Part shown: piece after piece, positions 21,728 to 31,428 of the stretch
How positions within the stretch are numbered: the stretch's first letter is position 1
Layout: each line of letters begins with the position of its first letter
Source: Acidithiobacillus ferridurans
GTDB taxonomy: Bacteria > Pseudomonadota > Gammaproteobacteria > Acidithiobacillales > Acidithiobacillaceae
DNA length: 64,000 nt
NCBI RefSeq assembly: GCF_003966655.1
Contig: NZ_AP018795.1
Coordinates: forward strand, 682,001-746,000
Direction of reading: 5' to 3'
The notes under the pieces: generated by a model
Databases searched by the model: none
Told to the model about the DNA's origin: nothing
Seen by the model: the letters and a program-made list of their open reading frames with translations, nothing else
Position numbers and translations under genes: made by a program

Positions 21728-22233
21728 CTCCAGCGGAGCTTGGCTTGAATGGGCGTAAATGGGTGTGGTGTTGGTCGAGGCGTCGGACGCGGGTTTGATT
21801 CCCGTTTTGGGAATTGAACTGGCCCCGGAAAGCAGACGAGGTTGAGCAGCCTTTCCGGTCACCAATCAGGGTGAAAATCGCGCTTGATCGTCCACGGCCG
21901 ATGGCCTTACCGGCAGGCTTGTCGATGGAGTTCGCAATGGTTCGCGCAGCCCGCAGCGCTTCGATTCCGTCCTTTCAATAGTCGTTTGATGCGGGGTACC
22001 ACCCCACCGCCAAATTCACATCCAGCAGCTTCCTGAAATATACATAACCACAAGAAAATGCGGGGTTTTTCTATATGCAGCTTCCCGTGAATTCCAAGAA
22101 AAACCGTTGGCAGCCAACCGCAAGTGATGGTAACTTTGAACCTGAATCCGTGGGCCAACCCCACAAAATCCGTTTCAACAATTTGATTATTATGGGATAA
22201 TATGGCCATTCGCCGTTCACCTGATGGGTGCGT
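21728..22233. other. No gene assigned; open minus-strand frame without start
   Basis: About 500 bases. On the minus strand a frame reads from about 21985 to 21740 as GIEALRAARTIANSIDKPAG and KAIGRGRSSAIFTLIGDRKG without a start codon or recognised family; it looks protein-like and could be the 3' relic of an unknown gene. The right part (after about 22010) precedes the IS1380 relic and may include its left end. Confidence 0.35.
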
Positions 22234-23225
22234 ATGGAACCGGTGCAATTTATCCTTCGTCAGGGCCATGAAACCCTGACTCCACTGGCGGGTTTGGTCT
22301 TGGCCGGTAAGGCCATCGCCCGGTTTTCCCGGTTGCGGCAGATCATTGATCCCCATTTTCCCGTCCGCAGCGGCATCCCCAACAGCGATGTGCTCATTGC
22401 CTACTGGGGACTGCTGTGTCTGGGCAAGTTCGATTTCGACGCCATTGAGCGCTTTTCGGGAAGACCGGTTCTTTGGCGAAGCCCTGGGCTTACGGGCTAT
22501 CCCGTCGAGTCCCACCCTGCGCCAGAGACTGGATGCCAAGGCCGAGGCGTTCTGCCCGTATTGGATGAATCCCTGCTGCAACTAGTGAAGCAGTCCAAGG
22601 TGCCCGTCACTCCCCAGTCCTGTGGCGGGGTGGCTTTGGACATGGACGTCTTCACTCTGGACAACTCGGATACCCGCAAGGAGGGCATTGGCTGGACCTA
22701 TGCCGGCTTGTGGGTTATGCCCCCATTGCGGCGTATCTGGGACAGGATGGCTGGTGCATCGGCATGGAACTGCGCGAAGGCACCCAACACAGCGCCGAGG
22801 CGATGGATGCCACCCTGGATCGCGTCCTGCCCCCGGGCCCTGCAGTTGACGCAGGCCCCTTGCTGGTGCGCCTGATGCCGGATTCCATGGCAAGGACATC
22901 GCCCAGGCCATCGCCCGGTACGACGCCACGTGCCGGTAGACCTCCGGTGCGCCCGTTGCCTTTCTGGTGAAATGGAACCGCCGGGGCCAGGATCTGGAGG
23001 CCATCGCACAGCGCCACCGTGCGGAACCGGAGGCGGTCTGGGGATCACCCCGCCCTGGCAAACGCGTGACTGTCTGGGAGGAAGGCGCCGCCGGGTAAAA
23101 ACCGTCATCCAGGAAATCATGACCCTGGCGGCTCACTGCGTGCGCCATGCCCGCCGCCAGATCCTGTCCTTTCCGGTGCATACCCTGGCCTTTGCTCCTT
23201 TCCAACGCCTCTATGCGGTCTGGTC
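22234..23225 (+). pseudogene. IS1380-family transposase, multiply frameshifted
   Basis: The N-terminus reads EPVQFILRQGHETLTPLAGL; then family segments appear in changing frames: FGEALGLRAIPSSPTLRQRL, LDMDVFTLDNSDTRKEGIGW, APIAAYLGQDGWCIGMELRE, and near the end VIQEIMTLAAHCVRHARR. These correspond in order to an IS1380-type DDE transposase of about 450 residues, including the catalytic D in DVFTLDNS. At least four frame changes (near 22455, 22553, 22712 and 22836) make it inactive. Confidence 0.8.
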
Positions 23226-23690
23226 GGCACCCTGCCATCCGGTATGGTTTCCTCACTCCCGCCTTTTCCGGACGCCGCCACTGATAGGAGGCGGACGGCT
23301 GCCCTCCCGCTGAAAAACCACCTCAAAATACCCACAAAAACCATCACCAAAGGAGCCCGCACCCTCTTTATCCATCCGCCGGAATGACCTAGCCCTTGGC
23401 CTCACGGCCCACTCAGGCCATTTGCTGGCCGCCCGGTTACCAGATCACGGATTCAGGTCCAGGGCATCCTATACCAGCGGTTTGTCGACTGAAAGGGCAG
23501 TACATAGTGATCGTGCTCGACGTCAATTATCTTGAACGTGTTCGAGACCCCGAATTCGGCACTTTGAAATGGCGCCATTACGCCGACCATCGGTGGCACC
23601 ATATTGCCAGCTGGTGACAATTCCAAACTTCAAGCACGAATTGGGCTATACAAAACATTGGCCTGGAAGCCATGGAAGGCTAGTTTACCC
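23226..23690. other. Right flank of IS1380 relic, nothing else recognised
   Basis: Contains the end of the IS1380 relic and an unassignable stretch. GGCCCACTCAGG at about 23408-23419 is inverted-similar to CCTGAATCCGTGGGCC at about 22141-22156, which could be degenerate IS ends, but the match has a 4-base gap. Confidence 0.3.
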
Positions 23691-23692
23691 TG

Positions 23693-23838
23693 CTCTCCGG
23701 GGGAGCCCGGCCTTCGGCATCCAGCGGCTGGGGCCTCCGCTTACCTTCAAACAGCGTCCCGGCCTGCTCCTGGATGGCTCATTTCCACTGTGCCACCTGA
23801 GTCGGGTACACCCCGTGATCTTGGGCTATCTCGTGCGG
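23693..23838 (-). pseudogene. IS3-family OrfA relic
   Basis: Translating the minus strand gives HEIAQDHGVYPTQVAQWK, a stop, then AIQEQAGTLFEGKRRPQPLD. This is the helix-turn-helix part of IS3-type OrfA proteins, where the pattern HP-TQ-WK is followed by an L-F- segment. A TGA interrupts it and no OrfB follows. Confidence 0.55.
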
Positions 23839-23848
23839 TCAGGAATGT

Positions 23849-24030
23849 CTACCGCATGCTCCAGGCGCAGAAACGTTGGAAGCTCCGTCGATCCAGGAAT
23901 TGAAATCCGGCCTGTTCGTTGGACAATCCATGTAGTCGCTTGCCCACTAGGACCCGCACCATGAACTCGCTGGGGTCAGGCTGACGGCCACCATTTCCTT
24001 GCAGGGGAGGGGGCGCAATCTGATCGACCG
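23849..24030 (-). pseudogene. IS5-family transposase N-terminal relic
   Basis: Minus-strand frame contains PSEFMVRVLVGKRLHGLSNE and QAGFQFLDRRSFQRFC, the N-terminal signature of IS5-type transposases (LSDEQ.E.Q..DR.SF.RF). The catalytic DDE part is absent: the frame stops at 23849. It abuts the IS3 relic, so elements were nested or stacked here. Confidence 0.6.
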
Positions 24031-24607
24031 CATCCGTCAGCCGTTGGATAACCACGACACTGCACGATCTTCCGCAGCGAATCCCCGAACTCCTCGACCT
24101 TTCGAGCCCGCAGCTCACCGGCAAAAGATCGTTCTGGATGGCTGTCCTGAGCGCAATCATCCCCGCCCAATCTCCTGTCACTCGAGACCATCCTATTTTA
24201 CCCGATCAGACCACATCGGCGGAGTTATTCGAGGTGCCCTGCAAAAAGACGTAGCCGTTTTCCCCCAGGCTGGGTATAGAACTCGCAAGCAAAGGCCATC
24301 TAACCGAATCTGGGACCTTACCAGATAGTATGGGTATTGCCATCTGTTGCGCTTTGGCGACAAACCGGGGCGGTAGGACGGCATGGGTTCTTTCCATATA
24401 TGGGAGAAACTGCATAGGTAACCTATGGAAAAATTTTATGGCCTTTCGCTGATATGGCGGATTGGCATGATCCATGCATAAAAATCGCCTGCCTGATGGT
24501 GCGTCCGACTACGCGTCTAGAGTAGATCCCGACCGCCCGGCAGAGCCTGAAGCCATTGTGCGAGAAGACTCTCTTGCAGGCGACAGCCACAATACGGAAC
24601 AGAGGAG
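24031..24607. other. Non-coding stretch upstream of the polysaccharide locus
   Basis: No credible gene. It carries two adjacent perfect palindromes (24394-24403 and 24413-24427, listed separately) and presumably the promoter of the polysaccharide cluster. I cannot place -35/-10 boxes with confidence. Confidence 0.4.
24394..24427. promoter_or_regulatory. Paired palindromes upstream of polysaccharide cluster
   Basis: CCATATATGG (10 bases) and, nine bases later, CATAGGTAACCTATG (arms CATAGGT/ACCTATG). Both are perfect dyads, about 180-210 bases before the first possible coding sequence. Candidate transcription-factor sites; the factor is unknown. Confidence 0.4.
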
Positions 24608-24838
24608 ATGTCGATAGCCATGGAAACCCGTATGACCTACTGGCGCTCGCTTTTGCGGTGCACACCCAACATGCGGTTGGTTCCAAGCCACACCAACGAG
24701 TTGCGCATGGCGCTGCGGGATGCGCTGGGCGAAATAGAGAACCTGCGCGGCCAAGTGGAGCGCGAGAGGCAACGCTATGCCCAACTGGAGGCCAACAGCC
24801 GGCCGCTATCCCCATTGAGATGGAGTGGCAGGTATTGA
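24608..24838 (+). CDS. Small coiled-coil hypothetical protein
   Basis: 76 residues; I recognise no family. The middle (NELRMALRDALGEIENLRGQ) forms a strong amphipathic coiled coil. GAGGAG directly precedes the first ATG, so the second ATG four codons later (12 bases from the motif) may be the real start. It sits 51 bases before the KpsE-like gene on the same strand and may be the leader gene of the polysaccharide operon. It could also be non-coding. Confidence 0.4.
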   Translation: MSIAMETRMTYWRSLLRCTPNMRLVPSHTNELRMALRDALGEIENLRGQVERERQRYAQLEANSRPLSPLRWSGRY

Positions 24839-24889
24839 TGTGGCTTTGTTCCGCAGATGAATCATAGAAACCGACATGGAGAATTTCCG

Positions 24890-25927
24890 ATGAGTTCCTG
24901 GGCGTCCCGTCATAAGCTTTTGATCGGACTTGTGTTCGTACCGAACCTGCTCAATGCGGCCTACTGGGTTGCCCATCCGGATCAATACACCGTCACCACC
25001 AACCTGCTGGTGTACCGGAGAAGCTCCGGCACCAGCTTTTCCGGCGTCCTGCAAGGAAACGCCGGCGGGGCCGACAGCGGCGCGGGGCGGGTGCTGGCTT
25101 CCCTCCTGAAAGCGGGCAGTACCTGGCGGGCGGTGGATAGCAAACTGGATCTGGCGCGGATCTACCGGTGGGGGCCGTTGTACGGGTATTGCAGCGCCAC
25201 CAATTTCTGGTCGTGCGGCGCGAAAGGCTTGCTATCTACCTATCGGGACCGGCTGCGTCCCCGCGTGAATCCCAAGAGCGGGGTGCTGTCCGTGCATTCC
25301 ACCGCCTACACCGCCGCGAACAGCCTGGCCGTCCTGCAACAGGCGACTGCCGTTGCCGAACGGCGCCTTCTGCGCATGCACCAGCAAGAGTCCCTCGCGC
25401 AGTTGGCGCAGGCCCAGCGCCTGGTCCAAACCTTGACCGGCAGCCTCGAAACGGCGCAGGAAGCCAGCAATGCGTATCTACAAGCGCAAAAGAGCCTGTT
25501 TCCCAGCGCTGAGGACGCGGCCGCGCTTCACCTGATGAACACCCTGGAGACAGAATCAGCGCGGATCGACGCGCAACGCCAGGCGCTCACCAGCGGTGCC
25601 CCCCATAGCCCAATGATCGGAAATCTGGACGCCGAAGCCGCGGCGGTCCGCCAGCGTATAGAACGGCTACAGCGGCAAATGCCTCAGATGTCTGCGGTGT
25701 TCGGCCACTACACCCTTTTGCAGATGCGGGTCGACTCCTTACGGGAACAGCTGAAGCTGGCCAATGCCGCGTATGTGCAGGCCCAGATCGCGTCCGTTCG
25801 TCCCTGGTACACTCTTCATGTGCTAAGTCCCGCGCAAAAGCCGCTTGGCCCTTCCGGGCCGGACCGCAAGGCCTGGATATTCTGGGTTCTAGTCGGCACC
25901 CTGCTGCTTTGGAGCATCTTGCGATGA
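24890..25927 (+). CDS. Polysaccharide chain-length/export inner-membrane protein (Wzz/KpsE-like)
   Basis: 345-residue polysaccharide co-polymerase-like protein. Topology is typical: one N-terminal membrane helix (KLLIGLVFVPNLLNAAYWVA, residues about 8-27), a large periplasmic region with long coiled coils (about residues 155-305, rich in Ala/Gln/Glu/Leu), then a Pro-containing stretch SPAQKPLGPSGP before the second helix AWIFWVLVGTLLLWSI at the C-terminus. No cytoplasmic tyrosine-kinase domain is present. The start was chosen at MSSWASRHK with GGAG eight bases upstream. Its stop overlaps the Wza-like gene by 4 bases (ATGA). Confidence 0.75.
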   Translation: MSSWASRHKLLIGLVFVPNLLNAAYWVAHPDQYTVTTNLLVYRRSSGTSFSGVLQGNAGGADSGAGRVLASLLKAGSTWRAVDSKLDLARIYRWGPLYGYCSATNFWSCGAKGLLSTYRDRLRPRVNPKSGVLSVHSTAYTAANSLAVLQQATAVAERRLLRMHQQESLAQLAQAQRLVQTLTGSLETAQEASNAYLQAQKSLFPSAEDAAALHLMNTLETESARIDAQRQALTSGAPHSPMIGNLDAEAAAVRQRIERLQRQMPQMSAVFGHYTLLQMRVDSLREQLKLANAAYVQAQIASVRPWYTLHVLSPAQKPLGPSGPDRKAWIFWVLVGTLLLWSILR

Positions 25928-27084
25928 AGACGAAACTCCTCTACTTCCCGCTTCTCGCCGCCGTGCTCGGCGGATGCGCACAGTTCCCCTCCGGCGGCCC
26001 GGGAAGTACCACTTTGCTGCACCCTTCAGCGGGCGAGCGCATCCAGACCATAACCCCGGAAAAGGCCGCCGCTGAAGCCAAAAACCTGCGTAATCAGCAG
26101 CGGCAAGCCGTAGCCCAAGCAGTCGCTACCCTGCGGGAATACGCCGAAAGGCACCCATACTCCGGGACGCTGCTGGCAGGCGACGTTCTTCAAATTCGGC
26201 TCTGGTCCTATTCAGGCCTTAATCTCAGTTCCGCTAACGGAAGCGGATTGATCGCCACCAACCTGAGTCCGGTCACAGTGGACCCACAGGGCCGGATAGA
26301 TCTGCCATATCTACCGTCTCTCCGGGTTGCGGGAGATACTCCCGCAATAGCCGCACAAGCCATAGCAAGGGCCTACGCCAAGCGACAGACCATGGAGGCA
26401 CCCCAAGCCCAGGTGCGCGTCGCCCACCAAGCCCAGGGAGTCTGGATTTACGGCGCCGGAAACCGCCATTTCCTGCCGTGGACGCCGCACGGCTGGACGC
26501 TGGCACAGGCACTGTCTGGAGTCAGTGGTGGAAACAGCTCCGGATCCGGATGGGCCTCGAGCGCCATGCATCACAGTACCAGTGTCCATGTCGTGGCCCA
26601 TGGACGGATGCTGGCCAGCCTTCCCATTGCTCAGGCACTCCGCAAGCACATTCCCCTGGTCCCAGGAGAGCGACTGGTGGAGATTAGCGGAGCACCGGTG
26701 CGAGTCAGCATTTTGGGATCGGGAATGCGCAAGCCGGACATATACGGTTTTGATGGAAACGTACCGGTCAGTGAGGTCCTGGCCAAGGCCGGCGGCCTGA
26801 ACGGCAATACGGCCAACTATCGTTATGTTCTCCTTTACCATCCCGAAGCCAACGGCCGAATGGAGTTGGCCGTGTTCCATTGGGATAGTGGCGCCGGATT
26901 CCTGGCGTCACAGCGGTATCTGGTCAGGAACAACAGCGTGCTGTATGTCTCCAGCCAACCGATCGTCAAGCTGAACAGGGCACTAAACTTGCTCCTGAAT
27001 ATCGCTCTTCCTGCTCAGGTGTTCAAGGAGGTAGCCACCCAGCCGACGGGCGCCGTTGGTATTCCTGTTCAGACAGGGAATTAG
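25924..27084 (+). CDS. Polysaccharide export outer-membrane lipoprotein (Wza/KpsD-like)
   Basis: 386-residue lipoprotein: signal LLYFPLLAAVLGGC with lipobox LGGC (Cys about residue 18). The polysaccharide-export domain begins at LAGDVLQIRLWSYSGLNLSS and runs to DPQGRIDLPYL; an SLBB-type domain follows at VRVSILGSGMRKPDIYGFDG and SEVLAKAGGLNG. These domains build the periplasm-spanning translocon of capsule and EPS export. Coupled to the KpsE-like gene and directly followed (2 bases) by the glucosyltransferase. Confidence 0.85.
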   Translation: MKTKLLYFPLLAAVLGGCAQFPSGGPGSTTLLHPSAGERIQTITPEKAAAEAKNLRNQQRQAVAQAVATLREYAERHPYSGTLLAGDVLQIRLWSYSGLNLSSANGSGLIATNLSPVTVDPQGRIDLPYLPSLRVAGDTPAIAAQAIARAYAKRQTMEAPQAQVRVAHQAQGVWIYGAGNRHFLPWTPHGWTLAQALSGVSGGNSSGSGWASSAMHHSTSVHVVAHGRMLASLPIAQALRKHIPLVPGERLVEISGAPVRVSILGSGMRKPDIYGFDGNVPVSEVLAKAGGLNGNTANYRYVLLYHPEANGRMELAVFHWDSGAGFLASQRYLVRNNSVLYVSSQPIVKLNRALNLLLNIALPAQVFKEVATQPTGAVGIPVQTGN

Positions 27085-27086
27085 CC

Positions 27087-29282
27087 ATGTTTCGCGAACA
27101 TAACAGGCACCCGCTACCTGCCGCCATTTGGGATCGCTCATGGAAGGGTGCCTTCCGGCGGCGTTTCATGCGCCCCATAGGCAAGCCCAAGGCGGGAACA
27201 GTGCCAAAGGTGCCTTGGGAGCGCTTGCTCCGCCATCGCCGGCGCAGCACTCTGGCCCTGACCGTGGCGACCGTGGCGGCGATACTCCTGCTGGTGGACA
27301 ACATCCTGCGAGACCAGGCGCTGGCGCCAGTTTGGCAGATGGCATACCTCTCCCTCTACGGGGTCATGTCCTTCTTCATGATCCAGAGTTTCTACAAGAT
27401 CCTGATCGGCACTTGGCACGTTTCCCGGGGCATCGCCGGCAACCCCTACCACCCTTTGCGGGAACGGCGAGATCCGCCGGGAGGGGAGACGATGGCCCTA
27501 CTGTTTCCTGTGTACCAGGAGGACGTGGCTCGGGTCCTGGCCGGACTCGTGGCCACCTGGGACGCCATACGCGCCTATCGTCCGGATCTTGCGCCTCGCG
27601 CCCATACGTTCCTTCTATCGGACAGCCGGCGCCCGGCCATGGTCGCCCATGAGGCAATGGCGGTGCAGCGGCTCAAGCGGGAACGTCCGGACCTGCCGCT
27701 TTTCTACCGGCACCGGTCTATCAACGCCAACCAGAAGATGGGCAACCTGTCGGACTTCTTCCGGCGCTACGGACGGCATTATGCCTATACGCTCGTCATG
27801 GATGCCGACTCGATCATGGACGGGGAGGCCTGCATCGAGATGTGGCGAGCCATGGCCGCTCATCACCGCATCGGGATTCTGCAGACCAATCCCCGTCCGG
27901 TATTCAGGGAGAGCTTCTTTGGACGCATGTTGCAATTCGCCGCCCATCTTTATGGCTCGGTATTTTCTTATTCACTGATGGTGATGCAAATGGGCCATGC
28001 GGGTTATATCGGCCACAACGCCTTAATCCGGACACAGGCATTCATGGACCACTGCGTCCTGCCGAAGCTCCCCGGGCCAAAGCCCTGGGGCGGCAAACCA
28101 TTAAGCCATGACTTCGTCGAGGCAGCCATGATGTGCCGGGCGGGTTACGAGGTGTGGTTCGTCCCCGAGTTGACAGGCTCGTACGAGGAAGTGCCCGCAA
28201 ACATAATCGCATTTCTCGTCAGAGAACGGCGCTGGATGCAGGGAAACCTCCAGCATCTGCGGCTGCTGTTCCTCAATGGCATACGAGGGATGCACAGGGA
28301 AATCTTCATCAACGGGGCCATGGGGTATGTCACTGCCCCCATATGGTTCGTTTTTCTGCTGGTATCCGCATACACCATGGTGCATTTTTTGAGTGCCGCC
28401 AACCTGTCCGTTGGGTCCGTTCAGATGCTGATGGTTCCCATGGGCCTACTGCTGGCGGCAAGCATGGTGTTCCTATTCCTCCCCCGCATCCTGGCCATCC
28501 TGACGCATATGAGGTCGCACAAAGCCCCTATGTATGGCGGGCGCATCAAGCTGATATGGTCGGTGCTTGCCGATACAGTACTTTCGTTTTTTTATGCGCC
28601 GCTCATGATGATAATGGTCAGCTATTTTCTCTGGGCGTGGGTCAAGCGTCGGACCGTTTCATGGGGGCAGCAGCAACGGGATGACCGTGCCGTTGCATGG
28701 AAAGATGCATGGAAATCCTTTCGCGGTGTAATGGTCCTGGGGATCGCAGGATGGGCGGCCTTGCTGGCCCTGGTGCATGGGGCCATCCAGTCCCTGCACG
28801 CCATGCTGCTGGAGTCCATAACATACGGTTGGATACAGCCCGGCAGCATGCTGATGTGGTATGCACCGATCCTGGCCGGCTGGGCCCTTAGCGTTTTCTT
28901 AGTGCAATGGACCAGCCGAACCTTTCCTACGATCAATCGCATTCGCTGGTTCGCCATCCCTGAGGAGTTGAATCCCCCCAAGGTGCTGCAGGAGGTTCGT
29001 ACCCTGGAGCAGCAGTTCCGCTCATGGTGGGAGATCCCGGATACGGACGACCCAAAGGAGTATCTGCCGGTGTTCGTGCGCATCTGCAAGGCGCAGCAAG
29101 CGGATCTGGTGGAACTGCCGCATCGCCACACCAAGACCGAACTCTACCGCCGTCTGCATGACAAGGCCATGGCCCAGGGCGGGCTTTCCCAGCGGGAATG
29201 GATCCTGCTGCTGGGAAGCCAGCAGTTTCGGCATTACCTGTGTTCGGATGCCGGGTCGGAATTCCTGGCGGCGTTGCATTGA
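27087..29282 (+). CDS. OpgH/MdoH-like membrane glucosyltransferase (GT2)
   Basis: 731-residue processive glycosyltransferase related to the glucan synthase OpgH. Two membrane helices near residues 50-70 and 80-100, then a cytoplasmic GT-A domain with [18 protein letters not shown], the metal-binding DADS in [12 protein letters not shown], the acceptor motif [10 protein letters not shown] and the RxxRW motif [12 protein letters not shown] (about residue 385); several C-terminal helices follow (about 410-620). Usual OpgH is about 850 residues; the N-terminal cytoplasmic region is shorter here. No opgG is next to it; instead it is paired with Wza/KpsE-like exporters, so its product may be exported rather than periplasmic (inference). 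Confidence 0.85.
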   Translation: MFREHNRHPLPAAIWDRSWKGAFRRRFMRPIGKPKAGTVPKVPWERLLRHRRRSTLALTVATVAAILLLVDNILRDQALAPVWQMAYLSLYGVMSFFMIQSFYKILIGTWHVSRGIAGNPYHPLRERRDPPGGETMALLFPVYQEDVARVLAGLVATWDAIRAYRPDLAPRAHTFLLSDSRRPAMVAHEAMAVQRLKRERPDLPLFYRHRSINANQKMGNLSDFFRRYGRHYAYTLVMDADSIMDGEACIEMWRAMAAHHRIGILQTNPRPVFRESFFGRMLQFAAHLYGSVFSYSLMVMQMGHAGYIGHNALIRTQAFMDHCVLPKLPGPKPWGGKPLSHDFVEAAMMCRAGYEVWFVPELTGSYEEVPANIIAFLVRERRWMQGNLQHLRLLFLNGIRGMHREIFINGAMGYVTAPIWFVFLLVSAYTMVHFLSAANLSVGSVQMLMVPMGLLLAASMVFLFLPRILAILTHMRSHKAPMYGGRIKLIWSVLADTVLSFFYAPLMMIMVSYFLWAWVKRRTVSWGQQQRDDRAVAWKDAWKSFRGVMVLGIAGWAALLALVHGAIQSLHAMLLESITYGWIQPGSMLMWYAPILAGWALSVFLVQWTSRTFPTINRIRWFAIPEELNPPKVLQEVRTLEQQFRSWWEIPDTDDPKEYLPVFVRICKAQQADLVELPHRHTKTELYRRLHDKAMAQGGLSQREWILLLGSQQFRHYLCSDAGSEFLAALH

Positions 29283-29337
29283 CCGCTCCGTACACCCCTG
29301 CTTCCGTCATCACTCGCTGCAATTTACAGGAGGAAAT

Positions 29338-30216
29338 GTGGATCGTATTCGCAAGGCGGTATTCCCCGTAGCCGGGCTAGGGACCCGGTTTTTGCCCGCC
29401 ACCAAGGCCAGCCCCAAGGAAATGCTGCCGGTGGTCGACAAGCCGCTGATCCAATATGCCGTCGAGGAGGCTGTTGCGGCCGGCTGCGATCAGTTGATCT
29501 TCATTACTGGGCGGAGCAAGCGAGCCATCGCCGACCATTTCGACGTCTCCTACGAGCTGGAAAAGGAGCTTGAGAAGAAGAGCAAGACAGAATTGCTCGA
29601 GCAGGTCCGGGCCATTCTGCCTAGACACGTCAAGGCCATCCACCTGCGCCAGCCCCATCCACTAGGCCTGGGCCATGCGGTAGCGATGGCCGCCCCGGTG
29701 GTGGGCGACGAGCCTTTTGCCGTGCTCCTCGCTGATGACCTGATGCTTGCCGACAGGCCGGTCCTCGCCCAGATGATGGATCTGCACCAGCGCTATCAGT
29801 CCGGCATCCTGGGCGTTGAGGAGATTCCCAGGGAGCACAGTACCCGCTATGGGGTCGTCGAAGTCCGTCCCTGGGATGAATGCGTTTATCAGGTCGAAGG
29901 CATCGTCGAAAAGCCCAGCCCTGAAGCAGCCCCATCAAATCTCGGCGTCGTAGGCCGCTACATCCTGCCTGCGCGCATCTTCCACTTTTTGGAAAACGCG
30001 CAAATGGGCGCCGGCCAGGAAATCCAGCTGACGGATGCCATCGCTGAGCTGCTTGGCGAACGGCAGATGCTCGCTTATCGCTTTGCCGGCCAGCGCTTCG
30101 ACTGTGGTGACAAGCTGGGCTATCTCCAGGCGACGCTGACTCTCGCCCGGCGACACCCGGAAGTCGGCCCGGACTTCGAGGAGTATCTACGCGACCTTTG
30201 CGGTCAGTTCCGGTAA
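29338..30216 (+). CDS. galU: UTP-glucose-1-phosphate uridylyltransferase
   Basis: Makes UDP-glucose, the donor for the neighbouring glucosyltransferase and for NdvB. The 292-residue enzyme has the nucleotide-binding signature [20 protein letters not shown], the lysine motif [19 protein letters not shown], and GLGHAV and LADDL catalytic stretches. Start is GTG with AGGAGG four bases upstream; upstream codons in the frame belong to the transferase gene in another frame. Together with the upstream genes it forms one apparent operon. Confidence 0.94.
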   Translation: MDRIRKAVFPVAGLGTRFLPATKASPKEMLPVVDKPLIQYAVEEAVAAGCDQLIFITGRSKRAIADHFDVSYELEKELEKKSKTELLEQVRAILPRHVKAIHLRQPHPLGLGHAVAMAAPVVGDEPFAVLLADDLMLADRPVLAQMMDLHQRYQSGILGVEEIPREHSTRYGVVEVRPWDECVYQVEGIVEKPSPEAAPSNLGVVGRYILPARIFHFLENAQMGAGQEIQLTDAIAELLGERQMLAYRFAGQRFDCGDKLGYLQATLTLARRHPEVGPDFEEYLRDLCGQFR

Positions 30217-30240
30217 CTCTGGTCTGGAGGGAGAGAGCCC

Positions 30241-31014
30241 ATGCGCACCCAGCGCCTTGCCTCGCCAAGCGATTATCTAGCCATGGCCGTCTCAGAATTT
30301 TTCATCCAAAACCAGGACGGTTATGCTGGCGTTTCGGCTCGCCACTCGAGGTCAAAGGCATTCCGGATCCGCCCGTACCAGTCATCGGATCGGGGAAGCA
30401 TCCGTCGCTTGTGCTGCGATACCGGCTTTTTCGGCAAGCCCATCGACCGTATATTTTGCGACCGCGAGCTCTTCGCCGACCTCCATACCACCCCCTACCT
30501 GGATTACGAGCCGGAATGGGCCTTTGTCGCGGAAGCGGATGGTCGTCTGGCAGGCTACCTGCTCGGTTCGGTGCGTCATGACTTCCCCTGGCTGCTTGTC
30601 TACGAAGGCTCCCGTACCGCCATGCGAATGTGCTCCCGCAGCCTGAAGGGCAGTTACGACTACCACCCGCGCAGCCGTCTCTATGTACGGTGGCTCTTGA
30701 CCAGGAGCTTCCGGGAGCGCCCCAGGCACCCTCCGGGAGCCGCCCACATGCACTTCAACGTGGCCGCGGCCTATCGGGGCCGCGGTGTCGGTCTGGCTCT
30801 CTGGCGCGCCTTTGAGGCGTCCTTGCAGGCGGCCGACATCCCCCACTATTACGGCGAACTCTTTTCCTGCCCGGGTAGGCGGCCCGAGCTGGCCTACCGG
30901 CGCTACGGGCTTCGGATTTATGATCAGGTGGACACCAGCGTTTACACCCCCGAGCTCTCCCGACCTGTCCACCTCGCCTGTGTACACAAGGTTCTCGATG
31001 GAAACGACTTATGA
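30241..31014 (+). CDS. GNAT-family N-acetyltransferase
   Basis: 257 residues. Acetyl-CoA-binding motif A is AAAYRGRGVGLALWRAFEAS (R-G-R-G-V-G, about residues 178-197), preceded by the beta strand WAFVAEADGRLAGYLLGS. Substrate unknown; its position 24 bases after galU, with a good GGAGGGAG site, suggests acetylation of a sugar, glycan or protein of the polysaccharide locus, but this is inference only. Confidence 0.8.
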   Translation: MRTQRLASPSDYLAMAVSEFFIQNQDGYAGVSARHSRSKAFRIRPYQSSDRGSIRRLCCDTGFFGKPIDRIFCDRELFADLHTTPYLDYEPEWAFVAEADGRLAGYLLGSVRHDFPWLLVYEGSRTAMRMCSRSLKGSYDYHPRSRLYVRWLLTRSFRERPRHPPGAAHMHFNVAAAYRGRGVGLALWRAFEASLQAADIPHYYGELFSCPGRRPELAYRRYGLRIYDQVDTSVYTPELSRPVHLACVHKVLDGNDL

Positions 31015-31141
31015 ACGAACTTCAGCGGATGGCGAGCATTTCGTTCGCTTGGACATCAATCAGTCCGCCATGATCAAGAAGCTATTGCTGATCACCAGTA
31101 ACCCGCGACTCGATGAGTGGTTTGCTGCTGCATCCAGGTAA
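30998..31141 (+). pseudogene. Possible truncated gene start after the GNAT gene
   Basis: 47-residue frame with AAGG six bases upstream, overlapping the GNAT tail by 17 bases; reads FVRLDINQSAMIKKLLLITS then NPRLDEWFAAASR before a TAA. It looks like the beginning of a protein cut off where the DUF262 fragment begins. No family can be named. Confidence 0.35.
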
Positions 31142-31146
31142 TTCCA

Positions 31147-31428
31147 GGGAGAGGAAATAAGTTCAAGCAAAAAGGCCAGATCGAGAGCGCCCAAATTGTC
31201 ATTGGCGAAGTGTTTTCACGCTTCTGGTTCCGCATCCTGGATTACCAGCGGGCCTACGTCTGGGGCAAGGATGAAATTTCCGAGATGATCGATGATGTGA
31301 ATTACGCCAGCGAGCACAACCGGGAAGGGCAGTATTTCCTGGGCTCAATGGTACTGCGCAAGGCAACCCATACCACCGATGGGGTGGGATTTGAGGAGTA
31401 CGAACAGCTGGATGGTCAGCAGCGCTGA
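31147..31428 (+). pseudogene. DUF262 (GmrS-like) restriction protein, N-terminal fragment
   Basis: The frame contains IGEVFSRFWFRILDYQRAYV, then WGKDEISEMIDDVNYASEH and GQYFLGSMVLRK, ending LDGQQR followed by TGA. DUF262/GmrSD proteins begin with exactly this P-Q-Y-RxYxW and DGQQRLTTL pattern and normally run 500-700 residues. Here translation ends right after the DGQQR nucleotide-binding motif and the sequence beyond is unrelated, so it is a 3'-deleted remnant. No start codon with a ribosome site is obvious at its 5' end. Confidence 0.75.

Noticed and set aside
21907-22581. 224-codon minus-strand frame
   Set aside because: Covers the IS1380 relic in antisense and has no family-like sequence.
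22141-23419. Terminal inverted repeats of the IS1380 relic
   Set aside because: CCTGA and GTGGGCC elements match only with a 4-base gap; I cannot define the element ends or a target-site duplication.
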